This document shows, in pieces, positions 32,908 through 41,752 of a DNA stretch of 64,000 nt. The DNA is from Desulfolutivibrio sulfodismutans DSM 3696 (lineage in GTDB: Bacteria; Desulfobacterota; Desulfovibrionia; Desulfovibrionales; Desulfovibrionaceae), in the NCBI RefSeq assembly GCF_013376455.1, contig NZ_CP045504.1:3059001-3123000 (forward strand). Reading direction: 5' to 3'. The notes under the pieces are model-generated. The model made no database searches. It worked only from the letters and a program-made list of their open reading frames with translations, and was not told the origin of the DNA. A program made the position numbers and the translations under genes. The number at the start of each line of letters is the position of its first letter. Positions within the stretch are counted from its first letter, which is position 1.

Positions 32908-34158
32908 TCAGGGGTCGGGAAAGCGTTCCCGGATGGCCGTGACCACCCCGCCGAGGGAAAAAAAGGCCCGCACCACCTCGGGATCGAAGTGTCCGCCGGA
33001 TTCCCGGGCGATGTGGGCCCTGGCTTGATCGTCGGGCCAGGCCTGCTTGTAGACCCGCCGGGAGATCAGGGCGTCGTAGACGTCGGCCAGGCCCACGATA
33101 CGCGCCGCCAGGGGGATGTCCTGCCCGGCCAGGGGGGCCAGGCTGCCGTCGGGCTGGTCCGGTTGGTCGAGGTATTCCTGCGGAAGCAGGGGGCCTTTGC
33201 AGGCCGGATATCCCGCGCCGTCGAAACGCTGGTGGTGGTGGGCGGCGATGTCTGCGGCCATGACGTCCAGTTCCGAGGCCGGATCGCGGAAAAGGGCCGC
33301 CCCGTGCCAGGTATGGCGGCACATGATGGCCCGTTCCCCGGGCGTCAGGGGGCCGGGCTTTTGCAGGATGCCGTCGGGAATCCCCACCTTGCCCACGTCG
33401 TGCAGCATGGCCGCCACGGACAAAAGATCCTTGGTCCGCTTCAACACCCCCGAACCCGCCCCCCGGGCCAGGGCCAGGGCATGATAGATCTCCGCCGCGT
33501 AGGCCCCCACCCGCTGGGCATGGGGTCCCGTCTCGGAGGGGTCGCGCAGTTCGGCCATGCGCACCATGCGCAGCACCATCTCCCGGGTCATGAGCCCGGT
33601 CTCGATGGCCGCCGCGGCGTGATGCGTCAAAAGGGCCGCGTAGTCGGCCGCCTCCGGGGTGAACGGCCCGGGTCTGCCGTGCGGCCCGGCGGCGTTGATG
33701 AGCTGCATCACGGCCACCACCTTCCCCCGGGAGTTGACCACCGGCAGGGACAGGATGGAGCGGGTGCGGTAGCCCGAGCGTTTGTCGAAGTCGATGTTGA
33801 AATGGTAGGGCGCGCCCTCCGGGATGGCCCAGGCGTCTTCGATGGTCACGGTCTGGCCGGTGAGGGCCGCGTATCCGGCGATGGAGGAACCGTCGATGGG
33901 CAGGGAGGCGCTTTGGTACACGCGCTCGGTCAGGTTTTCCACCCCGGACAGGCGGTCGTTTTGCACATAACTGAAGCCCAGTCGGTCCCCCTCCCGCAGA
34001 AAGACCGTCCCGGCCTCGGCCCCGGACAGTTCCCTGGCCTCGGACAGGATGCGCTCCAGAATGGCGTCCAGGCTGGTGAGTTCCCGCAGGGAGCTGAACA
34101 GCTCCAGGATGCGGGACACGGTCTTTGGGGATCGCGCGGTCTGTCGTTTCTGGGGCAC
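32908..34158 (-). CDS. GAF-HD-GYP c-di-GMP phosphodiesterase
   Basis: A 416-residue cytoplasmic protein. An N-terminal GAF domain (about 20-180; LSGAEAGTVFLREGDRLGF, SLPVVNSRGKVVAVMQLIN) is followed by an HD-GYP domain with HAQRVGAYAAEI, MLHDVGKVGIPDGIL near 250, AAHHHQRFDGAGYP near 313 and ARIVGLADVYDALIS. The HD and GYP residues needed for c-di-GMP hydrolysis are intact. A 13-residue insert (DQPDQPDGSLAPL) lies after the GYP motif. The GTG start (VPQKRQTARS) is supported by GGAGG six bases upstream; the frame is open further upstream but without a ribosome site. Confidence 0.88.
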   Translation of the reverse strand: MPQKRQTARSPKTVSRILELFSSLRELTSLDAILERILSEARELSGAEAGTVFLREGDRLGFSYVQNDRLSGVENLTERVYQSASLPIDGSSIAGYAALTGQTVTIEDAWAIPEGAPYHFNIDFDKRSGYRTRSILSLPVVNSRGKVVAVMQLINAAGPHGRPGPFTPEAADYAALLTHHAAAAIETGLMTREMVLRMVRMAELRDPSETGPHAQRVGAYAAEIYHALALARGAGSGVLKRTKDLLSVAAMLHDVGKVGIPDGILQKPGPLTPGERAIMCRHTWHGAALFRDPASELDVMAADIAAHHHQRFDGAGYPACKGPLLPQEYLDQPDQPDGSLAPLAGQDIPLAARIVGLADVYDALISRRVYKQAWPDDQARAHIARESGGHFDPEVVRAFFSLGGVVTAIRERFPDP

Positions 34159-34515
34159 GCCATGCCTCCGGGGGGGCAGGCATCGCGCCACCGTACCGCA
34201 GGCGGCGCCGGAGGGCGTCCCCACGGGGATGTGCCTGCATTCCCGATAGATTTTACCTATCCGTGATCGTCATGGGCGTCAAACGTCCCGGACAGGGACG
34301 GCCGCGTGGCCGTGGCGCATCCCCTGCGGATGTAGGGCGGCTGGTGGCCCGAGCATGGTTTTTTTCGTTTGTATCTATGCTGAAAAACACATAAAAATAT
34401 CTTTTCCTGACCCCCTTTCCAATGCTTGGGTGCCGTGCTACAGGCACTTTCGGTTTCGCCAGAGGCCAACGGGGGTTGGTTTTCTGCGAAATATCTGGGG
34501 GAGGCACGAAAAGAT
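34159..34515. other. divergent intergenic region
   Basis: About 360 bases between the GAF-HD-GYP gene and the SGNH hydrolase gene. It contains the short inverted repeat GATAG-N7-CTATC at 34245-34261 and an AT-rich stretch at 34355-34405 (TTTTTTTCGTTTG, ACATAAAAATATC) that probably holds the promoter of the hydrolase gene. No further gene is seen. Confidence 0.5.
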
Positions 34516-35163
34516 ATGTCCAGGGAAAGATGCGTCCGCGTATTTGCCGTGGCGCTCGTTTTTTTTGCATTGTGCGCAGGCCGGGCGAATGCCACGGTTG
34601 TGTTCCTCGGCAGCAGCCAGACGGCTGGCTGGAAGTACATGAGCTGCTTCAAGGATGTCGTCAACAAAGGCGCTGTCAGCAACAACACCTCGAAGATTCT
34701 CTCCTCTTTGCAGTCCATCCTCAGTTTGCATCCCGACAAGATTTTCATTTTAGAGGGCATCAACGAGATTCACAGCGATCTGTCCGTTATCCTGGATCGT
34801 TACGGGAAAATCGTGGAGCGCATCAACAAAGAGTCCCCGCAGACCATGGTTTTTGTGCAAAGTGTTCTTCCCGTGGTGAACCGCAAGGATTTGAGCAACG
34901 ACAAGATCATGGAGTTCAACAAGGGCCTGGAGGCCCTGTGCGGGCGTTTTCAGAACTGCATTTATGTCGATCTGCATTCGCATTTTCTGTCCGGCGGCAC
35001 CCTCAACAAGGAATTGACCTCTGACGGAGTGCATCTCAAGCCTGGCGGATACCGCTTGTGGCAGTCGCTCATCGAATATTACGTGACCGAACAAAATGAT
35101 CGCATCGTCAAACCCGACACCCTGGCCCGTTTGGCCCCGGGAGACGTGCCCCGCCCCAACTGA
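34516..35163 (+). CDS. exported SGNH/GDSL-type hydrolase
   Basis: A 215-residue protein with a signal peptide (to about GRANA) and an SGNH fold. Block I carries the nucleophile in VVFLGSSQTAGW, block III is ILEGINEIHSD and block V, with the catalytic Asp-His, is LTSDGVHLKPGGYRLW. It would act on ester or acetyl groups in the periplasm, for example on cell-wall or surface polysaccharide. Codon use is somewhat less GC-biased than in its neighbours. The start was chosen for the signal peptide; GGAGG lies 12 bases upstream. It is followed by a strong terminator, so it is monocistronic. Confidence 0.8.
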   Translation: MSRERCVRVFAVALVFFALCAGRANATVVFLGSSQTAGWKYMSCFKDVVNKGAVSNNTSKILSSLQSILSLHPDKIFILEGINEIHSDLSVILDRYGKIVERINKESPQTMVFVQSVLPVVNRKDLSNDKIMEFNKGLEALCGRFQNCIYVDLHSHFLSGGTLNKELTSDGVHLKPGGYRLWQSLIEYYVTEQNDRIVKPDTLARLAPGDVPRPN

Positions 35164-35213
35164 ACATGCGCCGACCGGCGCAGGAAGATATCCCTGCTAC
35201 TTTTTCGTCATGC

Positions 35214-35240
35214 AGCGGGCCGGAAACGGCCCGCTTTTTT
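35214..35240 (+). terminator. Rho-independent terminator after the SGNH gene
   Basis: GCGGGCC and GGCCCGC form a 7-bp stem with loop GGAAAC, directly followed by six Ts. It lies about 50 bases after the stop codon. Confidence 0.9.
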
Positions 35241-35422
35241 ATGGTGATGTGCCCGGCAGGTCACACCCAGGATTTTTCTGGAGCCGTTTTTGCGTTAACG
35301 CACAGCGTTTGCGCGTCCGTGATTTTGGCCGGAGGAATTTTCCCGTAATATTTGGTGCGGGCCGCGTTCATTTGGGCTATACGGTTCGTACTCGGTACAT
35401 TCCCGAAAAGAAGGAGGAGAAC

Positions 35423-35983
35423 ATGAAAAAGGCGATTGCTGGTCTTGCCGTTGTCTTCGTGCTGGCCATGGCGGCTTCGGGGCATGCATGGGAGAAACCC
35501 CCGTTTGGAAATGTGGACAAAAACAAGGATGGAGGCGTCATTTTTGAGGAAATAGTGATATTCAACCCCAAACTGACCATGGAAGTCTTCGCCATCATTG
35601 ACGTGAACAAGGACGGCAAGGTGGACGCCGCCGAATATGCGATCATGGGGACGGCCCGCGGGGGCAAGGCTGCGGGAAAGGGCAAGTGGTGGAAGTGCTC
35701 CGACGCCGTGGGCATGGAACTGTATTTCAAGGGCTCAAGCGCCCTCTATGCCGGGAAGAATCAGGAGGCCGCAGCCCTTTTGAGCGAGGCCATCGCCAAG
35801 GGAAACCTGTGCGTGGATTATTTGAGCTATGCCTACTACAACCGGGGCATCGCCTACATGCGGCTGGGCGATGAGGCCAACGCCAAAAAGAGCCTGGACA
35901 AGGCCCGGGCGCTCAACATCAACGACGTGGTGCCGCCAAACGATTTCGGTCTGTCCGGAACCCCCCGGCGCGGCGGGAAGTAG
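35423..35983 (+). CDS. exported EF-hand and TPR protein
   Basis: A 186-residue protein with a signal peptide (MKKAIAGLAVVFVLAMAASG, cleavage near HAW). Two canonical EF-hand loops follow, DKNKDGGVIFEE (32-43) and DVNKDGKVDAAE (60-71), both with Asp at positions 1 and 5 and Glu at 12, so calcium binding is expected. The C-terminal half has TPR-like helices (LYAGKNQEAAALLSEAIAKG, AYYNRGIAYMRLGDEANAKKSLDKARAL). The start follows AAGGAGGAG. It is flanked by terminators on both sides and therefore transcribed alone. A calcium-responsive periplasmic binding role is inferred. Confidence 0.82.
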   Translation: MKKAIAGLAVVFVLAMAASGHAWEKPPFGNVDKNKDGGVIFEEIVIFNPKLTMEVFAIIDVNKDGKVDAAEYAIMGTARGGKAAGKGKWWKCSDAVGMELYFKGSSALYAGKNQEAAALLSEAIAKGNLCVDYLSYAYYNRGIAYMRLGDEANAKKSLDKARALNINDVVPPNDFGLSGTPRRGGK

Positions 35984-36017
35984 CCCCGGAACCCCCCGGG
36001 GCCGCATAAATGATGCA

Positions 36018-36050
36018 TCGGCCCGTGACGTGCAACGCGTCGCGGGCCGA
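36018..36050. terminator. bidirectional terminator hairpin
   Basis: TCGGCCCG-T-GACG and CGTC-G-CGGGCCGA form an interrupted 12-bp stem, followed on the plus strand by TATGTTTT. It lies between the convergent EF-hand and GGDEF genes. Confidence 0.7.
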
Positions 36051-36105
36051 TATGTTTTGCGGGGCCGCTCCCCCGGTTCCCGGGGGCGTGCGGTCCGGCG
36101 TCGGG

Positions 36106-37740
36106 CTACGCCTGCTCCGTAAAGAAACGGAAACCCATGCCGCCGGCCTTTTTGGTCTCGTACATGGCCCGGTCGGCCTTTCGTAAAATCTCGTCCGGAA
36201 AGATGCCGTCCTGCGGGTGCAGGCCGATGCCGATGCTGGCCCCCAGCACATGGCTGTGGCCGTCAATGGTCAGCGGGCGGGACAGGGTTTCGAGGATGCG
36301 CCTAGCCACCTCCTCCGCGTCCTGCCTCTGGGCCAGGTCGGGCAAAACCACCACGAATTCGTCCCCGCCCATGCGGGCTACGGTGTCAGCCTCGCGCAGG
36401 CATCGGGAAAGCAACCCGGCCGTGTGCCGCAGGGCCTCGTCCCCGGCGTCGTGGCCGTGTGCGTCGTTTATGTCCTTGAAGCGGTCCAGGTCGATGTACA
36501 GGACCGCCGTGGCCGTCCCCCGGCGTTTCCCCGAGGACAGGGCGGTCTGGAGCCGGTCCTGGAGAAGCTGGCGGTTGGGCAGGCCGGTCAGGGAATCGTG
36601 CAGGGCCATATGGCGGATGCGCTCTTCGGCCAACATGATGCCGGTGACGTCCTGGCCATTGATGACGAGGTCGCCCCCCGGCATGCGGGAGATCTGGAGG
36701 CGGCAGAAGCGGCGCTCCCCGGTCTTGTGCAGGATGGAAAAAATGTGGTCGCCGTCGTCGCCACCCGGCGCTCCCTGCCACAGGTCGAGGAAAAGCGCGC
36801 GCTCGGCTTCGTCGAGGATGACCGTCCCGGCCCAGGCCGGAAGCGGAATCATTTCCGGCAGGGTGAATCCGAAAAGGCGGTGCATGCCGGGGCTGACGAA
36901 TTTGACGCGGCCTTTCGCGTCGACCACGGCGATGCCGTCGTGGGAATTTTCCAGGATGGCGGCGATGAAGGCCTTTTCCCGCTGGAGTTCTTCCTTGATG
37001 CGGTGCCGCTCGGTGATGTCCACGGCGAAAAACAGCACCAGGGATTCGGTGATGAGGTCGATGTTGACGTCCCACAGGCGGTCGTAGGCGTCGATGCCGG
37101 GAAAATCCACATGGGTTCCGGAGTGGAAGTCGTCCAGGCGGGCGTCATGCACGGCCCGGGAAAAGAGCTGTCCAAAGGGGGTGTCGGCCATGGATGCGCC
37201 CGGGAGAAGGCCCAGGCGATGGGCGAATCCGTTGGCCGACTGGATCAGGCCGCGTTCACGGTCCACGAGCATGGCCGGGTTGGGCAGGCTGTCCAGGAGC
37301 AGTTCGTTTAAGCGTTTCTGCTTGTCGAATTCCAGGCGATGGCGGGCCGTTTCGGAGAGGCGCCCCAGCACGTCCAGCAGTTCTTGCGGATTGATGGGCT
37401 TGAGCAGGTAGCTGCCGATGCCGACGCGGATGGCCTTGCGTAAAAGCTCCGGGTCGTCCAGGGAGGTGGTGACGATGATGGGCGTGTCCGGACGCATTTC
37501 GCGCATGGCCGTGGCCATGGCGATGCCGTCCATCTTGGGCATGCGCACGTCGGTGACCACCACGTCGGGGTGGAAGCGCACGAAGGCCATCAGCCCGTCA
37601 CGCCCGTTTTCCGCCACATGCAGGGCCCCCACCCTGTCGGCGATGGCGGCGCGGACCAAGGCCACGGACACGGGATCATCCTCGACGTACAAAATGGAGA
37701 TGTCCGTGAGATCCGGGGCCTGGGCTTCAGAATTGGGCAT
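36106..37740 (-). CDS. response regulator with PAS domains and a GGDEF diguanylate cyclase
   Basis: A 544-residue cytoplasmic protein. The receiver domain (ILYVEDDPVSVALVR, phospho-Asp in VVVTDVRMPKMDG, lysine in YLLKPINP) is followed by two PAS-like segments (SLPNPAMLVDRERGLIQSAN; ILENSHDGIAVVDAKGRVKF) and GGDEF (DSLTGLPNRQLLQDRL, LYIDLDRFKDINDAHGHDAGD, RMGGDEFVVVLPD near 459). The active-site GGDEF is intact, and the inhibitory RxxD (READ) lies five residues before it, so product inhibition is expected. It is followed in the same orientation by nothing co-directional; an EAL-HDOD gene lies 15 bases upstream, suggesting one operon. Confidence 0.92.
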   Translation of the reverse strand: MPNSEAQAPDLTDISILYVEDDPVSVALVRAAIADRVGALHVAENGRDGLMAFVRFHPDVVVTDVRMPKMDGIAMATAMREMRPDTPIIVTTSLDDPELLRKAIRVGIGSYLLKPINPQELLDVLGRLSETARHRLEFDKQKRLNELLLDSLPNPAMLVDRERGLIQSANGFAHRLGLLPGASMADTPFGQLFSRAVHDARLDDFHSGTHVDFPGIDAYDRLWDVNIDLITESLVLFFAVDITERHRIKEELQREKAFIAAILENSHDGIAVVDAKGRVKFVSPGMHRLFGFTLPEMIPLPAWAGTVILDEAERALFLDLWQGAPGGDDGDHIFSILHKTGERRFCRLQISRMPGGDLVINGQDVTGIMLAEERIRHMALHDSLTGLPNRQLLQDRLQTALSSGKRRGTATAVLYIDLDRFKDINDAHGHDAGDEALRHTAGLLSRCLREADTVARMGGDEFVVVLPDLAQRQDAEEVARRILETLSRPLTIDGHSHVLGASIGIGLHPQDGIFPDEILRKADRAMYETKKAGGMGFRFFTEQA

Positions 37741-37755
37741 GGTGCTCCGAGTGCC

Positions 37756-39042
37756 TCAGAGAGTGTTCAGGAAAAAGGAATTGGTCCAGGTCAGGGCCTC
37801 ATGGTAGCATTTCGCCACCAGGGCCGGATCGAGTCCGAGGGCCTCCACGAAGACGTCCAGGTGTTTCCAATCCGCCGTTTCGAAGCAGTCGGCCAGTTCG
37901 AGCCACTCGGAATAGACATTGTGCTCGCCGCACAGGGCCTCCTTGAGCTCCTCGTCAATGGGCAGGGAAGTCACGATCTCGGCCATGGGGAGGTCGAGCA
38001 TGGCGTCGAGCAGGGAAAAAAGCCCCAGCAGGAACAGGCCGGAGGACGATACCCGGGAGAAATGCTCCTCGGCTAAAAGCTCCATGAAGCGCCCGCGCAA
38101 AACCGAGGCGAACGAGAGTTCCCGGGTCTTTCCCCGGGGGGCCAGATCGGTGAAGATGACCACCCGCAGCCAGTTGCGCAGGGGTTTCCAGCCGAGCATG
38201 ATAATGGCCCGCTCGATGGAATCCACTTTCTGGGGCAGCCCGAAGGCCGCCGAGTTGAGCAGGGCCAGGAGCCGGTAACTGATGGAGACGTCGGACTGGA
38301 TGATCTCGGCCAGCTTGCCGACATCCATGTCCTCGCGCTCGATGAGCCGGAAAAGCTTGAGCCGGGATTGCTGGTTGGACGGAAGTTTGCGGCCGGGCAC
38401 CAGCTCAGGGCGTTGGAAGAAAAAACCCTGGAACCACGAAAAACCCATGGCCCGGGCCATATCGAAAAGCCCGGCCGTCTCCACCCGCTTGGCCAGAAGG
38501 ATGGGACCGTTTTTGCCCACCAGGTCGAGGATGTCCGCCACCTCGCCCGGGGGTTGGTCCAGCACGTCCACCTTGATGATGTCGGCCAGGGCCAAAAGCG
38601 GCTCGCAGCCGCCGGTTTCCCGGAATCCGTCCAGGCACATCTGGTAGCCGTCGGATTTGAGCTTGTGGATGGCGGCCAAAAGATCCTTGTCCGGCAGGAA
38701 ACACTCCCCGAATTCGACCACCGTGCGCCCCGGCGGCAGGGCGTAGGGGAGTTGGCTCAGGATGCCCGCCCGGCTGAAATTGACCATGATTTTTGGCGCT
38801 GCCGCCATATCCGGCCCGAGACAGACGTAGGCGTCGGCGATGACCTTCATGGTGGCCAGGCAATGATCTTCAAAGCTGGCGCAGGCCGAGTCCAGGGTGT
38901 CCCGGAAGAGCAATTCGTAGCCGCGAACCTTTTTGGACTTGTCGAAAACAGGCTGCCTGGCCACCAGCGCAGCCGCGTAGGGATGGTCCTCGGGTGAAGC
39001 GCAGGTGGTGGCCCCGTCCACGGGGTTCGGGTGTGTCTTCAT
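37756..39042 (-). CDS. EAL-like plus HDOD signalling protein (YuxH type)
   Basis: A 428-residue protein. An N-terminal degenerate EAL domain (ALVARQPVFDKSKKVRGYELLFR, IMVNFSRAGILSQLP, VEFGE where the catalytic EAL region would be) is followed by an HDOD domain (QSDVSISYRLLALLNSAAFG, IERAIIMLGWKPLRNWLRVV). The catalytic E-A-L triplet and metal residues are not conserved, so it probably binds rather than cleaves c-di-GMP. The start MKTHPNPVDG is the most plausible, though no strong ribosome site is seen. It precedes the REC-PAS-GGDEF gene by 15 bases and should be co-transcribed with it. Confidence 0.87.
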   Translation of the reverse strand: MKTHPNPVDGATTCASPEDHPYAAALVARQPVFDKSKKVRGYELLFRDTLDSACASFEDHCLATMKVIADAYVCLGPDMAAAPKIMVNFSRAGILSQLPYALPPGRTVVEFGECFLPDKDLLAAIHKLKSDGYQMCLDGFRETGGCEPLLALADIIKVDVLDQPPGEVADILDLVGKNGPILLAKRVETAGLFDMARAMGFSWFQGFFFQRPELVPGRKLPSNQQSRLKLFRLIEREDMDVGKLAEIIQSDVSISYRLLALLNSAAFGLPQKVDSIERAIIMLGWKPLRNWLRVVIFTDLAPRGKTRELSFASVLRGRFMELLAEEHFSRVSSSGLFLLGLFSLLDAMLDLPMAEIVTSLPIDEELKEALCGEHNVYSEWLELADCFETADWKHLDVFVEALGLDPALVAKCYHEALTWTNSFFLNTL

Positions 39043-39459
39043 CTGCTTGGTGTGCGGCGGGCGGAGTTTGCCGCATGGTGAAAAAAATAGGGGGATTCCC
39101 GGCACACGTCAAGGGCGCGCCCGCCAGCGGCCGCCGGGTGGACGAACGGGGGCTTCTCGCCGCCGAAAAACGCCTTGTGCCGGGAACGGCGGCGACGGTC
39201 AAGGCCGACGGATGGGAAAGGCGGGGCCGGGGGCGCCGCCGGGGCATGGGTGTTTGGCCGTCGCCGCCCGGGGGAGGAGGTCTGCGCGCAACAACACGCA
39301 ACCGCCCGCAACAATGCGGTCTTGCAAAGAAAGCGCGGTGCGATTAGTTTGCACAAGGCTCAAGGGATGTCCGCGCGGGAATCGCCGGATGCAGGGGTGG
39401 GATTTTTTCGTTCATGGGATGTATTCTTGATGCCACCATCCGCAATGCGGGGAGATTGT
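39043..39459. other. divergent intergenic region
   Basis: About 415 bases between the EAL-HDOD gene and the TPR paralog. The sequence is GC-rich with a short repeated CGCAACAA element near 39290-39320. I see no convincing gene, promoter pair or hairpin. Confidence 0.45.
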
Positions 39460-40329
39460 ATGGCTGCAAAAGGGGCCAAGGCCATCAGGGAAGACGCCGC
39501 CAGGGCCTTGGCCCTGAAACGCCGGGGCGAGAGCGCCCGGGCGCTGCGGGCTGCGGCCGAGGCCCTGCGTGGCGCGGACGGGAACCGGACGGTGGTGGGC
39601 CGGGAACGCATCGAGCTGGAATACCGGCTGCGGGAGCTGGTGGAGGCCATGGCCGGGGCGCCCGAGGTGGCGGCCCTGGATGCCGCAGGCCGGGTGGCCT
39701 ATAAAAAAGGCCTGGAAGGAAAACTGGCGGTTTTTTTCGACTCAGTGGCCGGGAAGGCCGAGGCCCAGCGGGAGGCCGCCGTGCTGGCCGCCCGGCAGGC
39801 GGCCCAGGACGAGGCCGAGAGCCTGATGCGCCAGGCCGGGAAGGCCGTGGCCGAGGGGGAATATCCGGCCGCCAGGCGGTTGCTCAACGCCCTGTGCGAA
39901 CGCCATCCCGATCGCCCCGGGGTGTGGCGCGATGCCGGGATGCTCTTGGCGAAGGCCGGATTTCCCATGGATGCCCTGCCCTTTTTCGACAAGGGCCTGG
40001 AGGCTGACCGGCGGGACGGCCCAACCTACATCGCGGCCGCCGACGCCTGCCGGGAGGCCGGGGAGCCGGGCACGGCGGAGAAATATCTCAAGGCGGCCGT
40101 CAAGTATATCGGCGGCACGCCCACCGCCTATCTGGCCATGGCCCGGCTGTTTGTGGCCGGGCGCAAGTGGGACAAGGCCCACGACGCCGTGCAGTCGCTT
40201 CTGTCCCTCGAACCCGGCCATCCCGAGGCGGCCGGGCTCCTGGCCGAGATCATGCCCCGGGTGGGAATGGACGGGGGGGCGGCCAGGCGAACGGGCAAGC
40301 CCATCGTCATCGATTTTCCGAAATTTTGA
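39460..40329 (+). CDS. TPR-like helical protein, paralog of the gene at 20196
   Basis: A 289-residue soluble protein without a signal peptide. The N-terminal block (KAIREDAARALALKRRG, GRERIELEYRLRELVEAM, YKKGLEGKLAVFFDSV, a charged helix with EAQREAA) aligns with the protein at 20196; the C-terminal half is a chain of TPR-like helices (AVAEGEYPAARRLLNALCERHPDRP, AGFPMDALPFFDKGLEA, KWDKAHDAVQSLLSLEPGHPEA). GGGGAG precedes the ATG at 39460. A lipoprotein gene follows after 47 bases. Function unknown; the two copies define a small family in this genome. Confidence 0.75.
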   Translation: MAAKGAKAIREDAARALALKRRGESARALRAAAEALRGADGNRTVVGRERIELEYRLRELVEAMAGAPEVAALDAAGRVAYKKGLEGKLAVFFDSVAGKAEAQREAAVLAARQAAQDEAESLMRQAGKAVAEGEYPAARRLLNALCERHPDRPGVWRDAGMLLAKAGFPMDALPFFDKGLEADRRDGPTYIAAADACREAGEPGTAEKYLKAAVKYIGGTPTAYLAMARLFVAGRKWDKAHDAVQSLLSLEPGHPEAAGLLAEIMPRVGMDGGAARRTGKPIVIDFPKF

Positions 40330-40376
40330 ACCACCGGGATGCGGCGGCGGATGGTCCCGCACCCCAAGGAGCCCCT

Positions 40377-40706
40377 ATGCGCTGCCTCATCTTGTCCTGC
40401 CTGATCCTGTCCTGCCTGGCGGGCAGTGGATGCGTGAGCAAACAGACCATGTCCCTGTCGAGCTTCCGGGGGCTGTGCCTGGCCAGCGGCGGGGAGAAAA
40501 CCAGTTCCTGCTTCAGCATGGACATCTGCTATCCCTTAGCCGATCTGTTGGAGAAGGAGCCCGGCTCCCTGGGGCGCTGTCTCGACATCTGCCGGGACTA
40601 CGCCGCAAGCCTGGCCCAGGGCAGCGTCATGAACCAGTGCGCGTCCATGGTGAACATGGCCCAGAACCAGTGCATCAAGTATTGCCGCATCAACTACGAG
40701 CCCTGA
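40377..40706 (+). CDS. cysteine-rich lipoprotein-like exported protein
   Basis: A 109-residue protein. The N-terminus MRCLILSCLILSCLAGSGC is a lipoprotein-type signal with a duplicated LILSC unit; acylation would be at C13 or C19. The mature part contains eight further cysteines in about 85 residues (LCLAS, SSCFSMDICY, GRCLDICRD, NQCASM, NQCIKYCR), suggesting a disulfide-bonded helical fold. AAGGAG precedes the ATG by five bases. It is probably co-transcribed with the TPR gene upstream. No family recognised. Confidence 0.65.
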   Translation: MRCLILSCLILSCLAGSGCVSKQTMSLSSFRGLCLASGGEKTSSCFSMDICYPLADLLEKEPGSLGRCLDICRDYAASLAQGSVMNQCASMVNMAQNQCIKYCRINYEP

Positions 40707-40884
40707 TGCGGCGTTGCCCGGGGACGGGGCCGCACCGGCTGGAGACGGCGTGCCGTGGTTCCGCCTCTTGCGGGGGGGGGCGGGCGGGGAGGGCTGGTTC
40801 GGCGGCGTGGGACGCCCGTTTCGAGGCCCCTTTACAACACCCTGTCTGAATGGATAGTCTGCCGGTTCCAGAAAGGAGTCGCGT

Positions 40885-41100
40885 ATGTCTGTAAAACTGG
40901 TGGAAGGCCAACTGGAATTCCTCAAGGATGTGGCCAAGCTCAGCGAGTTAAGCGACAGCATCGCCTCCCAGTCCCTGCGCACCTACGTCAAGACCCTGGA
41001 ACAGACCCAGGCCGTGGCCCCGGACGTGATTCCCTGCACGGTATCCGTCAAATCCACCATCGAATCCGACACCGGCCGGGTGGTGGACGACATTTCCTGA
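40885..41100 (+). CDS. small conserved-looking protein of unknown function
   Basis: A 71-residue soluble protein (MSVKLVEGQLEFLKDVAKLS, ending TGRVVDDIS) with a helical N-terminal half and a beta-like C-terminal half. The ribosome site AAAGGAG is strong. It lies 149 bases upstream of the DciA-like gene on the same strand. No family recognised. Confidence 0.6.
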   Translation: MSVKLVEGQLEFLKDVAKLSELSDSIASQSLRTYVKTLEQTQAVAPDVIPCTVSVKSTIESDTGRVVDDIS

Positions 41101-41248
41101 TGCGCCGGTTGCCCCGTGCGGCCTCCCAGGCGGCAAATGTCTTGCTGCAAACGGCGTTGTGCGCCGCCCATGCGCCACGAATTTTTTCCCCCTCCCGACC
41201 CTCGCGCCCACGGAAGCGCGGGCGCGCCACGACTCGCGCAGGGATGTC

Positions 41249-41752
41249 ATGAAGAAGGCGGCCGAACTTCTGGCGGTCTTTCTGGGACGCCCCGAGGCCC
41301 GGCGGGCCTGCCGGGTGGTGGATCTGTATCAGGCCTGGCCCGAGGTGGTGGGCGCGGAACTGGCCGGACACGCCAGGCCCCTGGGGCATCGCGAGGGCAC
41401 GTTGCGCCTTGGGGTGGACGATCCGGTGGTCATGCAGGAGATGACCTTCGCCGTTCCCGAGTTGCTTGCCCGGGTGAATGCCTGGCTTGGGCAAAACGCT
41501 TTTGACAAGATACAGTTCGACCTGATAGGAGGTCGAGTTTCCCTGGACGCGCCGCAGGAGGCGCGTCCGATTTTTCATGTCCCGCAGGCCGTTCGGCCGG
41601 CGAACCTGGGCGGATTGCTCGGCAAGCTGGATCCGGCCACGCCTGTCGGGCGGTGTTACGAAAAATACGTGCGCTTTTTTCAAGCGCCCGCGCGTCGCGC
41701 GGGCCGCCGCAAGAAGGCGACGAATACGGACCTGGAGGCGAAAAGGATATGA
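41249..41752 (+). CDS. DciA-like DUF721 protein
   Basis: A 167-residue protein with the DUF721 domain (LLAVFLGRPEARRACRVVDLYQAWPEVVG, HARPLGHREGTLRLGVDDPVVMQEM, ELLARVNAWLG), the fold of DciA, the helicase-loading factor of bacteria that lack DnaC. The C-terminus is basic (APARRAGRRKKATNT). The start MKKAAELL has AGGGA five bases upstream. Its stop overlaps the next ATG (ATGA), so it is coupled to the Rho_N-domain gene. A role in loading DnaB is expected from the family; some DUF721 proteins are uncharacterised. Confidence 0.78.
   Translation: MKKAAELLAVFLGRPEARRACRVVDLYQAWPEVVGAELAGHARPLGHREGTLRLGVDDPVVMQEMTFAVPELLARVNAWLGQNAFDKIQFDLIGGRVSLDAPQEARPIFHVPQAVRPANLGGLLGKLDPATPVGRCYEKYVRFFQAPARRAGRRKKATNTDLEAKRI

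Noticed and set aside
36018-36050. Regulatory operator between the EF-hand and GGDEF genes
   Set aside because: The inverted repeat lies between convergent stops and is followed by a T-rich stretch, so a terminator is the simpler explanation.
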